Shown in pieces: positions 1 through 11,286 of a stretch of 64,000 nucleotides of DNA (position 1 is the first letter of the stretch; the number at the start of each line of letters is the position of its first letter). The stretch is taken from contig CM076962.1 in NCBI GenBank assembly GCA_039566865.1, positions 6,380,743 to 6,444,742 of the forward strand, in the 5' to 3' direction. A program made the position numbers and the translations under genes. This DNA comes from Aurelia coerulea. Lineage: Eukaryota > Cnidaria > Scyphozoa > Semaeostomeae > Ulmaridae. Below the pieces are notes generated by a model that was given only the letters and a program-made list of their open reading frames with translations, ran no database searches and was not told where the DNA came from.

Positions 1-1101
1 GCATTTCACCCTAAGAGTGATACAGACAGGTTATATTTGACTAGAGAGAAAGGGGGACGTGGACTGATTAGCTGCGAGGATTGCGTTAGAAGTGAGGAGA
101 ATAATTTGGGGTGGTATGTCAGGAATTCTGTTGAGTCATTGATTCGAGGTGTTAGGCTTGCTAAAGTGATAGACACTGAATATGTTGTCAGTAAGGATGA
201 GTTCAAAAGGATATGGATGAATGAGAAAGAACAAGGATGGAAGGAAAAATAAGAATGTATGGTCAGTTTGTTAGAGAGATGCCGGAATCAATCGATGCAA
301 AGGAGACATGGAAGTGGCTGAGAAAAGCTGATCTAAAGATACAAACGGAGTCACTTTTGTGTGCAGCACAAGAACAGGCCCTCCGAACAAATTATGTTAA
401 ACACCATATTGACAAATCAGCAGAGTCACCACTTTGTAGGATGTGCGAAGAGAAAGGCGAAACTGTACATCACATTGTCAGTGAGTGCAAGAAGTTGGCA
501 CAGAAAGAATATAAACGAAGACACGACAATGTTGCGAGAATGGTGCATTGGCATTTATGCAAGAAATATGATCTAGAAAGGGCAGACAAATGGTATGAGC
601 ATTCCCCTGACGGTGTAGTTGAAACTGACGAGGTAAAGCTACTATGGGATGTGAACATTCAATGTGATCATGTAATCGAGGCAAGGAGACCGGACATAGT
701 TGTTGTGAATAAAGGTGAAAGAAAATGCACTATAATTGACATTGCTGTGCCAGGTGATAGTAGGACTAGTGACAAGGAAAAAGAGAAAGTGGATAAATAT
801 CAAGATTTGAAAAGGGAAATCAAGAGGATTTGGAACATGAGAAGTGTGATAGTAGTACCTGTGATTGTCGGTGCACTTGGAAGTGTAACCAAGAAACTGG
901 ATGAATGGCTGGAAAAACTGGACATCACAATAAATACAGCAATCCTACAGAAGACGACGCTATTAGGAACAGCCAGGATATTGAGAAAAGTACTTGAGTA
1001 CTAAAAGAGAATGACCCCAAGGGACCCTTGGTCATGGGTTGTGACCCGCTCCCTTGGGATGTAAATTCGGCGATGAGAACTGCCAGTGCTTAAAGCAGAA
1101 A

Positions 1102-1104
<3 letters not shown>
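1..1104 (+). pseudogene. 3' fragment of restriction-endonuclease non-LTR retrotransposon, copy 1 (R4/Dong-like)
   Basis: C-terminal part of the single protein of a non-LTR retrotransposon of the REL-ENDO type (R2/R4/NeSL group). Frames 1-252 and 237-1004 are joined by a frameshift near 240-252. The first holds the RT-downstream motif REKGGRGL. The second holds a Cys-Cys-His-Cys knuckle (CRMC then HHIVSEC), KRRHD, and the endonuclease signature ARRPD followed 14 residues later by IID, then the tail GTARILRKVL. The RT core lies outside the window. It ends in non-coding sequence and then (TAA)n. Assignment to R4/Dong rather than R2 or NeSL is inferred from the (TAA)n association. Confidence 0.8.
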
Positions 1105-1164
<60 letters not shown>

Positions 1165-1181
1165 TAATAATAATAATAATG

Positions 1182-1254
<73 letters not shown>
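1105..1254. repeat. (TAA)n microsatellite
   Basis: About 150 bp of TAA repeats with two GATAA interruptions, directly after the 3' end of the upstream non-LTR fragment. It acts as that element's 3' tail or as its target. Confidence 0.95.
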
Positions 1255-1427
1255 GGGAATTCCACCCTGACACCACGTGCACACTGACACGAAATACGAA
1301 AGGAAGCATGCCCCCAAGATAAAGCCTAAGACTTATTCAAATGGAATGACTGTATTCAGGCGACCCCACAGGCGAACATATCCAATTCAACATCAGCCGC
1401 TCTTTCATTGAGACCGTTGGGTGCAAA

Positions 1428-1429
<2 letters not shown>

Positions 1430-1464
<35 letters not shown>
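1430..1464. repeat. (TAA)n microsatellite, short
   Basis: About 11 TAA units directly before the 5' truncation point of the next non-LTR fragment. The 175 bp before it (1255-1429) shows no feature I can name. Confidence 0.9.
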
Positions 1465-1465
<1 letters not shown>

Positions 1466-1914
1466 ATTGACATTGTGGTTGTAAAGGAAGATGTAAAGGA
1501 ATACCAGACATTGTGGTGGTAAAGGAAGATGTAAAGGAATGCAAGATAATTGACGTAGCAGTGCCGTGGGATTCCCGAGTAAGAGTGAAAGAGCGAGAAA
1601 AGATGGAAAAGTATGGAGACTTGAAAAGAGAAGTAGCCACTATGTGGGGCATGAAGAAAGTGATCGTCATACCTGTAGTTATTGGAGCACTGGGAGCTGT
1701 ATCGAAAGAATTTGATAAATGGATAGAGAAAATTGGGATTAATTTGAGAGTAGGACAGGTGCAAAAAACAGCATTGTTAGGAACAGGAAGAATACTGAGG
1801 AAGGTTCTTGAAACCTGAAGAAGATGGACATTGACTTTGAAACCTTTAGTTGCTTGTTGCAACTTGCTTTCAAGGCATAAACCGGAAAACATCTAACCCG
1901 AGCATGTACAATTG
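1465..1914 (+). pseudogene. 3' fragment of REL-endonuclease non-LTR element, copy 2
   Basis: Short 5'-truncated copy of the same family as 1-1104. ORF 1513-1818 starts just inside the endonuclease domain (KIIDVAVPWD) and runs through EKMEKYGDLKREV and IPVVIGALGAVSKEF to GTGRILRKVLET. The RPD half of the catalytic motif is lost. The first 75 bp carry a tandem duplication of about 38 bp (GACATTGTGGTNGTAAAGG repeated), probably from the insertion event. Followed by a short 3' UTR and (TAA)n. Confidence 0.75.
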
Positions 1915-1975
1915 AATAATAATAATAATAATAATGATAATAATATTAATAATGATAATAATAATAATAATGATG

Positions 1976-2042
<67 letters not shown>
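1915..2042. repeat. (TAA)n microsatellite
   Basis: TAA array with GATAA and ATTAAT interruptions. It is shared as the 3' boundary of a plus-strand fragment on its left and a minus-strand fragment on its right. Confidence 0.95.
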
Positions 2043-2786
<744 letters not shown>

Positions 2787-3278
2787 TTGTTGACTTCGTG
2801 TATAATTACACGTAGTGGTGGGGTGGAATTCCCTATCGAGCTATCCTGGATTTAGCAATTTAAGCAAATCTTTGGAGGGTCAATGGCCGATATCCCTTGC
2901 CTGTTGTCTCGGGTTGTAAAAGTTGTTGTCGCGAAGAGCTTTCAGTCCCTTGTCTATAAGATTTAGAGATCGCTTCTTTCTATTCAAATCCAAAAAAGGG
3001 GGAAAACATCTTCGAGTAAGGTCATTGGGGAGTTTTGTAGAAAGAAATTCATGCCTTGTTTTTTTGCGGCTTTGTCTATATGTAATATAAAAACAATCTT
3101 TTATGTTTATCTTGTTGATAGTATTCTAAAATAATATTCTTTTCTTTTCTTTTATTTGTCTAGGGTATAGAAACTATTTTTATGTAAATTTTAGTATAAA
3201 TACTTGGCTGTCTAGGATTGTAAATACACTGAAGAAGATTTTATATCGAAACGTCTGCCCTGAAACAGTTGTGTTTTT

Positions 3279-3280
<2 letters not shown>
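2787..3280 (+). other. Non-coding fragment, probable terminal part of a Penelope-like element
   Basis: No open frame of note. It sits between two (TAA)n arrays. Near its right end is a hammerhead-like motif (3229-3255) of the kind found in Penelope-like terminal repeats, followed by about 25 bp and (TAA)n. Assignment rests on that motif alone. Confidence 0.4.
3229..3255 (+). ncRNA. Hammerhead-ribozyme-like motif
   Basis: Core CTGAAGA (3229-3235), a small hairpin (GAT / ATC) and GAAACGTC (3248-3255). ACGT is self-complementary, as in minimal hammerheads that act as dimers. One extra base lies between the core and stem II, so activity is uncertain. Confidence 0.5.

Positions 3281-3348
<68 letters not shown>
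3281..3348. repeat. (TAA)n microsatellite
   Basis: TAA array immediately upstream of the 5' truncation of non-LTR copy 4. Confidence 0.95.
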
Positions 3349-3349
<1 letters not shown>

Positions 3350-4718
3350 TATCCCAAGATTGTATATCCCAAGAAAAGAAGGTGGAAGAGGATTGCTTAA
3401 TGTGGAAGATGCTATAAATCTCGCAGTTATTGGACTTGAGCGATATGTAAGCAGCAGTGAGGAAAGGTTACTAGCAGCAGCAAGAGCGACAAATGAATAT
3501 GAAGGAGAAAGCGAAGCTGAGTATAAGTTGCGGAAAAAGAATGAAAGACTTCAGGCTTGGAAGGAAAAGACCTTGCATGGACATTTCCTAAGACAGACAG
3601 AAAATGAAGCAGGCAAGGATAGATGGAACTGGCTTAGAAATGCAGGAATCAAAAGAGGAACCGAATCAACGATAATGGCAGCGCAGGAACAAGCAATACG
3701 CACCAATATCATTAAAGCAAAGATCGATAAGACACAAGAAGAAAGTAAATGCAGAATGTGTGGACAGGTAGATGAAACGGTTGTGGAGGCGCGTTGTAGT
3801 TTTTGAAAATTTACTGGGATATATGTCTAAACGTAAGTGATAAATTGGTACGTAATCAAAACGTTAATTGGTTCATTGTAGATGCATGTGACCGCTTGCG
3901 TATGTGTTTTTGGCACGACTATGTTATAGGGGCGTGCAGTTGTTTACTCTATCTCTTTTGAGCTAGCTCGGGCCGTGAACGGCCATACGTGTCAGTTGAG
4001 AACGGATTTGTCGAAGTTAGAATGATACAGTCCTCTATTTAGAACAAGCCTAGTCTCTGTGTTATTCCTGCACTGGTGTGGTATTAGCAGCAGGTGGATT
4101 GACGTTTCCACAACGGTGAACCATATCATTAGTGAATGCAGTAAGTTGGCTCAAAAAGAGTACAAACGTCGACATGATTGGGTTGGAAAACGAATCCATT
4201 GGGAAGTGTGTCGTAAAAATGGAATCGAAGTAAAGCCAAAGTGGTACGAACATCAGCCAGAACCTGTACAAGAAAATGAGATATGCAAGATATTGTGGGA
4301 TTTTAACATCCAAACTGACCATGTGATTGAAGCTAGACGTCCTGATATGATTGTGATAGATAAAGAAACAAAGTTCGCTACAATCATAGACTTTGCCGTT
4401 CCCTACGATACGAGAGTAAACGCTAAGGAGGTAGAAAAGATTGAAAAATATCAAGACCTTGCACGAGAGATAAAAAAGTTATGGGGCATGAGGGTGACAG
4501 TCATCCCAATAGTGATAGGAGCACTTGGAACAACACCAAAGAAACTGAAGAAAAGATTGGAGGACATTGGAATAGAGACACGGGTTACTGAGTTGCAGAA
4601 AACTATGATCTTACATTCTGCCAGGATCCTGAGAAAGGTTCTCGAGATTTGAGAAATCTTGTTGATGCCAAACCCCGAGAACACATTACCACTGAAATTT
4701 AGTGAGCAACAAATGTAC
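3349..4718 (+). pseudogene. REL-endonuclease non-LTR element copy 4, split by a solo LTR
   Basis: Same family as copy 1 and the longest example here. Codons before the insertion (3360-3781) give YIPRKEGGRGLLNVEDA, the W-rich segment and the start of the zinc knuckle (CRMCGQVDETV). After the insertion (4118-4652) the frame resumes with NHIISECSKLAQKEYKRRHD, the endonuclease motif ARRPD...IIDFAVPYD, and SARILRKVLEI. Discounting the insert, the frame is continuous and has no stop. Ends in (TAA)n. Confidence 0.85.
3782..4112 (+). mobile_element. Solo LTR (331 bp) with 5-bp target duplication
   Basis: Begins TGTGGAGGCG and ends TTTCCACA, so it has TG...CA ends inside a 6-bp inverted repeat TGTGGA/TCCACA. 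It is flanked by ACGGT at 3777-3781 and 4113-4117. Its removal restores the reading frame of the host non-LTR ORF exactly. A second copy lies inverted at 19555-19884. The parent LTR element is not in the window. Confidence 0.85.
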
Positions 4719-4817
<99 letters not shown>

Positions 4818-4852
4818 GACGTTTAATAATAATAATAATAATAATAAATAAT

Positions 4853-4887
<35 letters not shown>

Positions 4888-4889
4888 TT
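4719..4889. repeat. (TAA)n microsatellite, interrupted
   Basis: Two TAA arrays (4719-4816 and about 4824-4889) separated by GACGTT and with ATAAATAAT and ATTAAT variants. Confidence 0.95.
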
Positions 4890-5399
4890 ATACGTCAGCG
4901 AGGGTTTGAAATTAGTGACAAGTGGTACCAACATCAACCTGAGAGCGTTGTTGAAAATGAACACTTCAAAGTATTATGGGACTTTACAGTACAGACGGAT
5001 CTTGAAATACATGCGAGAAGGCCAGACATCATAATAGTGGATAAAAATTTGAATGAAACGATCATAATAGACGTAGCCATACCAGTTGATGTGAACATAA
5101 GAAACAAGGAACAGGAAAAGATCACAAAGTACCAAGATCTAGCCAGAGAAATCAGAAAGATTTGGAATGTGTCAACCAAGGTCATCCCAATTGTCATAGG
5201 TGCCCTTGGCACTGTAACAGGCAGACTTGAACAGTACCTGAAGGAAATAGGTGTAACAACAAGAATTGAGTTAATCCAGAAGTCAACCCTTCTAGGCACG
5301 GCGAGAATCATCAGACAGGTTCTTGATATCTAAGGACACTAGATGTGACCCGATATCTTGGACAGTAATTCCAAATGTTAATTCATTTGTGCGTAACAT
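4890..5399 (+). pseudogene. 3' fragment of REL-endonuclease non-LTR element, copy 5
   Basis: 5'-truncated copy starting directly at (TAA)n. From about 4895 the frame is open through KWYQHQPESVVENEHF, HARRPDIIIVDKNLNETIIID (both halves of the PD...D endonuclease motif), EKITKYQDLAREI and GTARIIRQVLDI, stopping at 5333. The endonuclease half is undamaged but the RT is absent. Confidence 0.8.
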
Positions 5400-5440
5400 T
5401 CATAATAATAATAATAATAATATTAATAATAATAATAATG
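5400..5440. repeat. (TAA)n microsatellite, short
   Basis: About 12 TAA units with one TATTAA variant, shared between copy 5 on the left and the minus-strand fragment on the right. Confidence 0.9.
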
Positions 5441-5849
5441 GAAACTTTCATTCTCATAAATAAAGCTTACAATCAGATAAAGAATTAAAATGTAAAATCT
5501 ACAGTACAAAGAATATATGTGACTAGCATTCTCCATAAAAGGGCATGTTAGTCAGTCTTACTGCCTTCAACAGTCTTTATTTCTTTAAAATGTTAAAAGG
5601 TCTGGATTGGTCCAGTCTTTGTATTTCCTACAAAATAAGCAATATGTTGTCCTTATGCAAATGTTTATTATCTTTCTAACAATGTTTTTTGACGCAAGTT
5701 CCGAAAGTCCGATGCTCTTTAATGCTTGCAGTATGCCATTTCCGTCGTCATCCCTGCATATCAATCCTAGGGCGCTCATGCTCAGGTTCACAAATGTTAC
5801 TTTCTCATACTTTTCATTGAGATCAAGGATAGTAGAGTTGTAGAGTTGT
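5439..5849 (-). pseudogene. Second copy of the minus-strand REL-endonuclease family
   Basis: Nearly base-for-base repeat of 2043-2450, including the non-coding 3' end and the C-terminal 68 codons (5791-5585, SALGLICRDDDGNG). It is truncated before the catalytic motif. The close match means a recent common source, or conversion between the two copies. Confidence 0.75.
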
Positions 5850-5875
5850 ATAATAGTAATAATAATAATAATAAT
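5850..5875. repeat. (TAA)n flank of the Ngaro-like element
   Basis: TAGTAATAATAATAAT run ending exactly where repeat B2 begins. With 11194-11286 it makes up the two sides of the insertion site. Confidence 0.85.
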
Positions 5876-6930
5876 TAATGGTTCCTTTGATGAAAATGAA
5901 AAAGAAGGACAAAACCCCTCAAGATTTACAATGCTTCATTTGACTTCATAAAGGCCAAGATCCACATAAACTCTCATTTGAGGTTTTGTCCGCGCGGTTC
6001 CGAAAACGAGTAGAAATGCGACAAAAGGAATTTTTGCGCAAATTTGGCTAATTTTGCGAAGCAGTCCGAAATAGCTAATTGCTAGAAAATTGGACAGTAA
6101 GTGCAGCCGCCCGGAATTTGCTAGCACGAACAACAACAACAACTTTAAGGTCGGTGATTGGACTGAAATAAATACTTTATTATTTTTTCCGGGCCAACGC
6201 ACCTGTCACACGACCGACGGCCGTGGAAAGAAAAGAGGCAGAAAAGAAAGTGGCGGGTGGGTGGGGAACTTGAATCGCAGAACCACCTGCTGTCTCTGGC
6301 TGATGAAGATAGACAACGATGAACCAACACGTTTCACTTTTATACTAGCCACGAGAAAAAGGCAAAACTTCTGCTCCCAATGCACAAGACAGCAGGAAGT
6401 TACTCCTGAGAATAACAAACAATAATCAAAACAAACGGCTCATGAACTAACCGACTGGTGTAAAGAGCGGAACGGAAGGTCATATGATACGACGTCATGA
6501 CTAAATTCCTTCAAAATAAACAAGACATGTGCAGGGGCCTAGCCCCCCCTCATACCACACCACACAGACATCAAAGTTTCATTAACCGCGATAAAATTTC
6601 ATTTGATCGCCATTTAATGGTTCCTTTGATGAAAATGAAAAAGAAGGACAAAACCCCTCAAGATTTACAATGCTTCATTTGACTTCATAAAGGCCAAGAT
6701 CCACATAAACTCTCATTTGAGGTTTTGTCCGCGCGGTTCCGAAAACGAGTAGAAATGCGACAAAAGGAATTTTTGCGCAAATTTGGCTAATTTTGCGAAG
6801 CAGTCCGAAATAGCTAATTGCTAGAAAATTGGGCAGTAAGTGCAGCCGCCCGGAATTTGCTAGCACGAACAACAACAACAACTTTAAGGTCGGTGATTGG
6901 ACTGAAATAAATACTTTATTATTTTTTCCG
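5876..6930 (-). repeat. Split direct repeat complex B2-A2-B1
   Basis: B2 5876-6191 and B1 6615-6930 both run from TAATGGTTCC to TTATTTTTTCCG. A2 (6266-6614) runs from GAACTTGAATCGC to TTGATCGCCATT and matches 10841-11193. The small ORFs in B (for example 5936-6202 minus) occur only because the repeat is duplicated; I see no protein family. Confidence 0.8.
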
Positions 6931-6982
6931 CCCAACACGAAGTGCCCCACCCAATCACCACCTGAAGAGAAAAGGCAGAAAG

Positions 6983-7255
6983 CGGATAGCTGCAGAATAG
7001 ACGTAAATAAAAATTGTGTTCATAAACGAAACAAAACCAAGACTAGACAAACCCCCTACCAGGAGTCAGATACTTTTGACATAACAAACATTAACATTTA
7101 ATTTCGGCTCTCACCCACGGGATCACCAAGCAGAATAGACGTAAATAAAAATTGTGTTCATAAACGAAACAAAACCAAGACTAGACAAACCCCCTACCAG
7201 GAGTCAGATACTTTTGACATAACAAACATTAACATTTAATTTCGGCTCTCACCCA
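6983..7255. repeat. Tandem duplication of about 125 bp
   Basis: The block starting GCAGAATAGACGTAAATAAA and ending in CGGCTCTCACCCAC appears at about 6983-7107 and again at 7130-7255 with almost no change. It lies in the non-coding internal part of the Ngaro-like element. Confidence 0.85.
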
Positions 7256-7618
7256 CTTAACGGCTCTCGCTCAATGGGTCATCAAGCCATAACACTTTGA
7301 AGCGTTTGGCGTTCACCCACCAGGGTATTAAACACCTTTGGCGTAACCAGCCTCATACTTTGAAACTTTGAAACTTTGAAACTTTGAAGCATGACACTTT
7401 GAAACATTTGGCTTAACAAGGCCTTAATTAGATGAAATTTAGCTATTCATTTCTTTTCTTTATATTTTATCTATTATATATATTAGTATATATTATATAA
7501 TATTATTATTACAATATAATAATATAATATAATGATAATATAATCGAAACGTTTTTATCAAACAGTTCTATTTCTCTATTTTATTTTCTGCTTATTCTGA
7601 ATTTGGGTTTAGGTCATT

Positions 7619-7638
7619 TAATAATAATAATAAAAATA

Positions 7639-7734
<96 letters not shown>
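7619..7734. repeat. (TAA)n microsatellite
   Basis: TAA array of about 38 units, directly before the 32-bp minisatellite. Confidence 0.95.
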
Positions 7735-8370
7735 GCGTTGAAACGTTTGGCTACACAAGCCTTGACACTTTTTAACGTTTGGCTACACAAGCCTTGACAC
7801 TTTTTAACGTTTGGCCACACAGGCCTTGACACTTTTTAACATTTGGCCACACAGGCCTTGACACTTTTGGCTACACAAGCCTTAACACTTTGAAAAGTTA
7901 GGCTACACAAGCCTTAAAACGTTTGGCCACACAGGCCTTGACACTTTTGGCTAAACAAGCTTTGACACTTTGAAACGTTTGGCCACACAGGCCTTGACAC
8001 TATTGGCTACACAAGCCTTGACACTTGTTAACGTTTTGGCCACACAGGCCTTGACACTTTTTAACGTCTGGCCACACAGGCCTTGACACCTTTGGCTACA
8101 CAAGCCTTGACACTTTGAAACGTTAGGCTACACAAGCCTTGAAACGTTTGGCCACACAGGCCTTGACACTTTTGGCTACACAAGCCTTGACACTTTGAAA
8201 CGTTTGGCCTAAAAAGCCTTAACACTTTGAAACGTTTGGCCTAAAAAGCCTTAACACTTTGAAACGTTTGGCCTAAAAAGCCTTAACACTTTGAAACGTT
8301 TGGTCTAAAAAGCCTTAACACTTAGAAACGTTTGGTCTAAAAAGCCTTCACACTTCGAAACGCTCGGCCT
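7735..8370. repeat. 32-bp minisatellite with hairpin-forming units
   Basis: About 20 units of the type CGTTTGGCCACACAGGCC + TTGACACTTTTTAA (32 bp), some shortened to about 24 bp. Each unit holds an inverted repeat GGCY-ACACA-RGCC. A later sub-array uses GGCCTAAAAAGCC. Related degenerate units occur at 7290-7420 and 8570-8650, so the array was once longer. It lies between ORF1 and the split repeats of the Ngaro-like element. Confidence 0.9.
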
Positions 8371-8942
8371 AAAGCACATATGTCACATTAGCCATTGGTT
8401 AATACAACAAACAAGTTTTGAGTGGAATTCCATTGTCTCGTGAATTTTCCTTTCTGTTTCATGAATTTTCATTGCAATGAAAATTCAGCCTCGATCCTGT
8501 GCTTTGTAATAAACAAGAGAGAGAAATGTATTGCATGAACCAATCAGCTTCATGACATGTGCTCTCTAACAAGCCTTTACACTTCGAAACGTTTCTGGCT
8601 TTCACCCACCAGGGTACTAACACGTTTGGCTTTAACAAGCCTAAAACGACTTTTTTATTTGCTTTAAATGTCTCCAATTTAAACTATCGCCTTGACAACC
8701 ATTTTTAGAAAATAAAACTGAGCTACAAATACCTGCAGAACAAGAACGAAAACAACAACAACCACAACCACAACCGACACACTTAAATAACTTGGGCCTG
8801 GGACTACCATAACTCATATAACTATATAATATAAAATAGTAAAGAAAACCCCGAAAGTTAAGAATTTTAGAAATTTTGGCTGATAAAAGCACAAGATAAC
8901 GAACTGAGCAAAACTAAATCACCACTGCAAACGAGAAAAAAA

Positions 8943-9009
<67 letters not shown>
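8943..9009. repeat. (TCAA)n microsatellite
   Basis: About 17 units of the tetranucleotide AATC/TCAA. The rest of 8650-9610 is AT-rich and shows no gene. Confidence 0.95.
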
Positions 9010-9010
<1 letters not shown>

Positions 9011-9619
9011 GTAATGCTTCAAAACATAAGTTTCAACAGTGGCTACCAGCGAAATTCACTCATTTACCTCATATTTCCATTCAGAAACTACGGGAAGTTT
9101 TTGAATTCGTTCAAAGTTTCTGCTGAGCTTTACCAAAACAACCCAAAAGGGGAGAGGATGTAAATTTCGCAAACGTTTTGGATTCCATACGACTGCTCAA
9201 AGAACCTACAAAGCCGGCAAGAAGGGAAAGACTGAAAATCATCCGTAAATTCGGCTAATGCTGAAAATTCGGCTAATGATTTACGTAGCCAACTGACTAA
9301 CTAACTAACCAACCAACACAAATACGCAAATAAACTCAAAACAAAACAACATTTCAAACTTGGTTATCAAATAGATTTTTGTTTCCTTTTTTAAATCTCT
9401 GAATCACTTTCGATCCAGTTTCGATTTGCCCAAATCCTCGATATTTCTGCTCTCCATTGGAAGGAATCCTACCCAACTCCAATCCAATTAAACCTACAAA
9501 GTATCAGGATGAAGATGTAGCTCCCAAATTGACAGCACATATAATAACTCAAAGGGGGTTATTTCCAAAGGCGTAGGTAATACCAAGGCAGAGTTAGAGA
9601 AAACTGTCTGACGAGTTAG

Positions 9620-10759
9620 TCACTTGTTTTTCTTCTTTCTTGGAGGACTCTTAGGTGAAGGGGACCTACTTCTGGACCTCCTTTGAAAGCTACCACGAGA
9701 TGTTGAAACACGAGAACACTTGCTAGCAGCATGGGAGCCCTGACATAAACAGCAAACATGGCGGTATCTGCACGGGTCGAACCTGCAATCTCCTCGATTC
9801 CAAAAGACACAAATTCCTTGACTAGGTGATTCAATATTGCTTACAACTGGTTTCGAAGGAGAGGCCACTGAACTATTTGAGAACTTTTGGAAGACATTGG
9901 AGACAAAAAGATTCACATCAATATCGGACCAAGTTGACAAGGGATTTTCTGCCACCCTCTTGCGAAAAGCACGATCATAAGCCAACCATCCTTCGCCATA
10001 AGATTCTCTCTGGATTTTAGATATTTGCAAAAAATAACCCATGAGCTGCCCAACTTTGCTCTGATTGAATTGGAGGTACAAGGAAGCAAACACGATCCAT
10101 GCCTCGGCCCAGTCCTGAAAATTGCGAATTGGCTGCAACTCTGAATTTTTTTTTCGCATTTCAAAAGGCGCATTAACTGAGCCCCAACAGGTTCAACTGG
10201 GGGAAGTTTGTCCAAATTAGCTGGGCGCAAAAGGACCAAATCGACAAAAATTTTCTTCTTTACCATGTTTACAATGTAACCAGGTACAGGCGGCAGACTT
10301 TCAGCAACGGAAAAACCAGGCTGTGAAATTTGGCTGGTGACAAAAAGTTGAGGATTCAACGCAAAAAAGTTCTTTAGGAATATTCCAATTAGCTAGGCTT
10401 GGGACAGTGGTGGACTGAGCTGAGGCTGAGCTCGTGGTCGGCTGACCCTGGAGGCTTGACGACAGAAAAACATTAGATTGACTAAGGCCAACTGAAGCCA
10501 CGGGCAAAAATGAAGGGGCAAAGTTTTGGCTAAAAGCAGATTGACCTGAGGTCGTAGAAATAACGGATGCCTGTGAGCTTGTACCAGAGAACGATGTTGC
10601 ATCTTGGTTTGAAACATTGACATCAGGCCCCCCCGAAGTCAAAAGACGCCCAACTGACTGCTGAATATTCGATATAGCTGATTCAAGAACCCCCAATCTT
10701 GCACCCATTAAATCTCCACCTGTCAAATTCGAGTTAGTCGAAGTATCTTCATCAGACAT
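9620..10759 (-). pseudogene. Gag-like ORF1 of the Ngaro-like element
   Basis: Starts at an ATG (10759) with MSDEDTSTNSN and a Ser/Thr/Gln-rich N-terminal third, then shifts frame near 10320-10350 and again near 10150 before ending at 9620. The C-terminal part has a double zinc-finger cluster, CVFWNRGDCRFDPCRYRH then CCLCQGSHAASKC, followed by an SR-rich basic tail (RSRSRSPSPKSPPRKKKNK). A CCCH-like plus knuckle finger with a basic tail is typical of DIRS/Ngaro ORF1 and suits a nucleic-acid-binding gag role. At least two frameshifts make it inactive. Confidence 0.65.
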
Positions 10760-10840
10760 GATAAATATAACACGAGAGAAAATAATTCAAATCAGAAAGC
10801 TCTCACCAAAGCAGTTCAATGACACGTCACCGCACACAGC

Positions 10841-11193
10841 GAACTTGAATCGCAGAACCACCTGCTGTCTCTGGCTGATGAAGATAGACAACGATAAACC
10901 AACACGTTTTCACTTTTATACTAGCCACGAGAAAAAGGCAAAACTTCTGCTCCCAATGCACAAGACAGCAGGAAGTTACTCCTGAGAATAACAAACAATA
11001 ATCAAAACAAACGGCTCATGAACTAACCGACTGGTGTAAAGAGCGGAACGAAGGTCATATGATACGACGTCATGACTAAATTCCATCAAAATAAACAAGA
11101 CATGTGCAGGGGCCTAGCCCCCCCCCCCTCATACCACACCACACAGACATCAAAGTTCCATTAACCGCGATAAAATTTCATTTGATCGCCATT
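10841..11193 (-). repeat. Split direct repeat A1 (5' terminus of Ngaro-like element)
   Basis: Outer copy of A. It ends in TTGATCGCCATT and is followed at once by GATAATAATAAT. The inner copy A2 instead continues into B1 at the same base, which fixes the element terminus at 11193. Confidence 0.8.
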
Positions 11194-11194
11194 G

Positions 11195-11278
<84 letters not shown>

Positions 11279-11286
11279 GTAATAAT
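11194..11286. repeat. (TAA)n microsatellite
   Basis: TAA array serving both as right flank of the Ngaro-like element and, on the minus strand, as the (ATT)n 3' tail of the next non-LTR element. Confidence 0.95.

Larger units (their letters stand above)
5876..11193 (-). mobile_element. Ngaro-like (DIRS-order) element with split direct repeats, defective
   Basis: Read on the minus strand the order is A1 (11193-10841), ORF1 (10759-9620), internal region, B1 (6930-6615), A2 (6614-6266), a 74-bp spacer, B2 (6191-5876). A1 and A2 are about 350 bp, and B1 and B2 are 316 bp. B1-A2 is contiguous and equals the end of B2 joined to the start of A1, the hallmark split direct repeat arrangement of Ngaro-type tyrosine-recombinase elements, which replicate through a circle and make no target duplication. 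Both ends abut (TAA)n. No recombinase, RT or RNase H is detectable, so the copy is internally deleted or non-autonomous. Confidence 0.75.

Noticed and set aside
1001..1322. Open frames of poly-Ile, poly-Tyr, poly-Leu or poly-Asn over the TAA arrays
   Set aside because: Any frame of a trinucleotide repeat stays open or gives a homopolymer; these are not genes.
4059..4120. Start of the 197-codon frame at 4059
   Set aside because: The first 20 residues are encoded by the solo LTR, not by the non-LTR element.
6300..6340. CTGATGA hammerhead core in repeat A2 (and A1 at 10875)
   Set aside because: No GAAA follows a plausible stem II; the downstream sequence reads GAACC, so the core cannot form.
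7735..8370. Possible CRISPR-like array (32-bp repeats)
   Set aside because: Repeats are directly adjacent with no unique spacers, no cas genes, and the context is eukaryotic retroelements.
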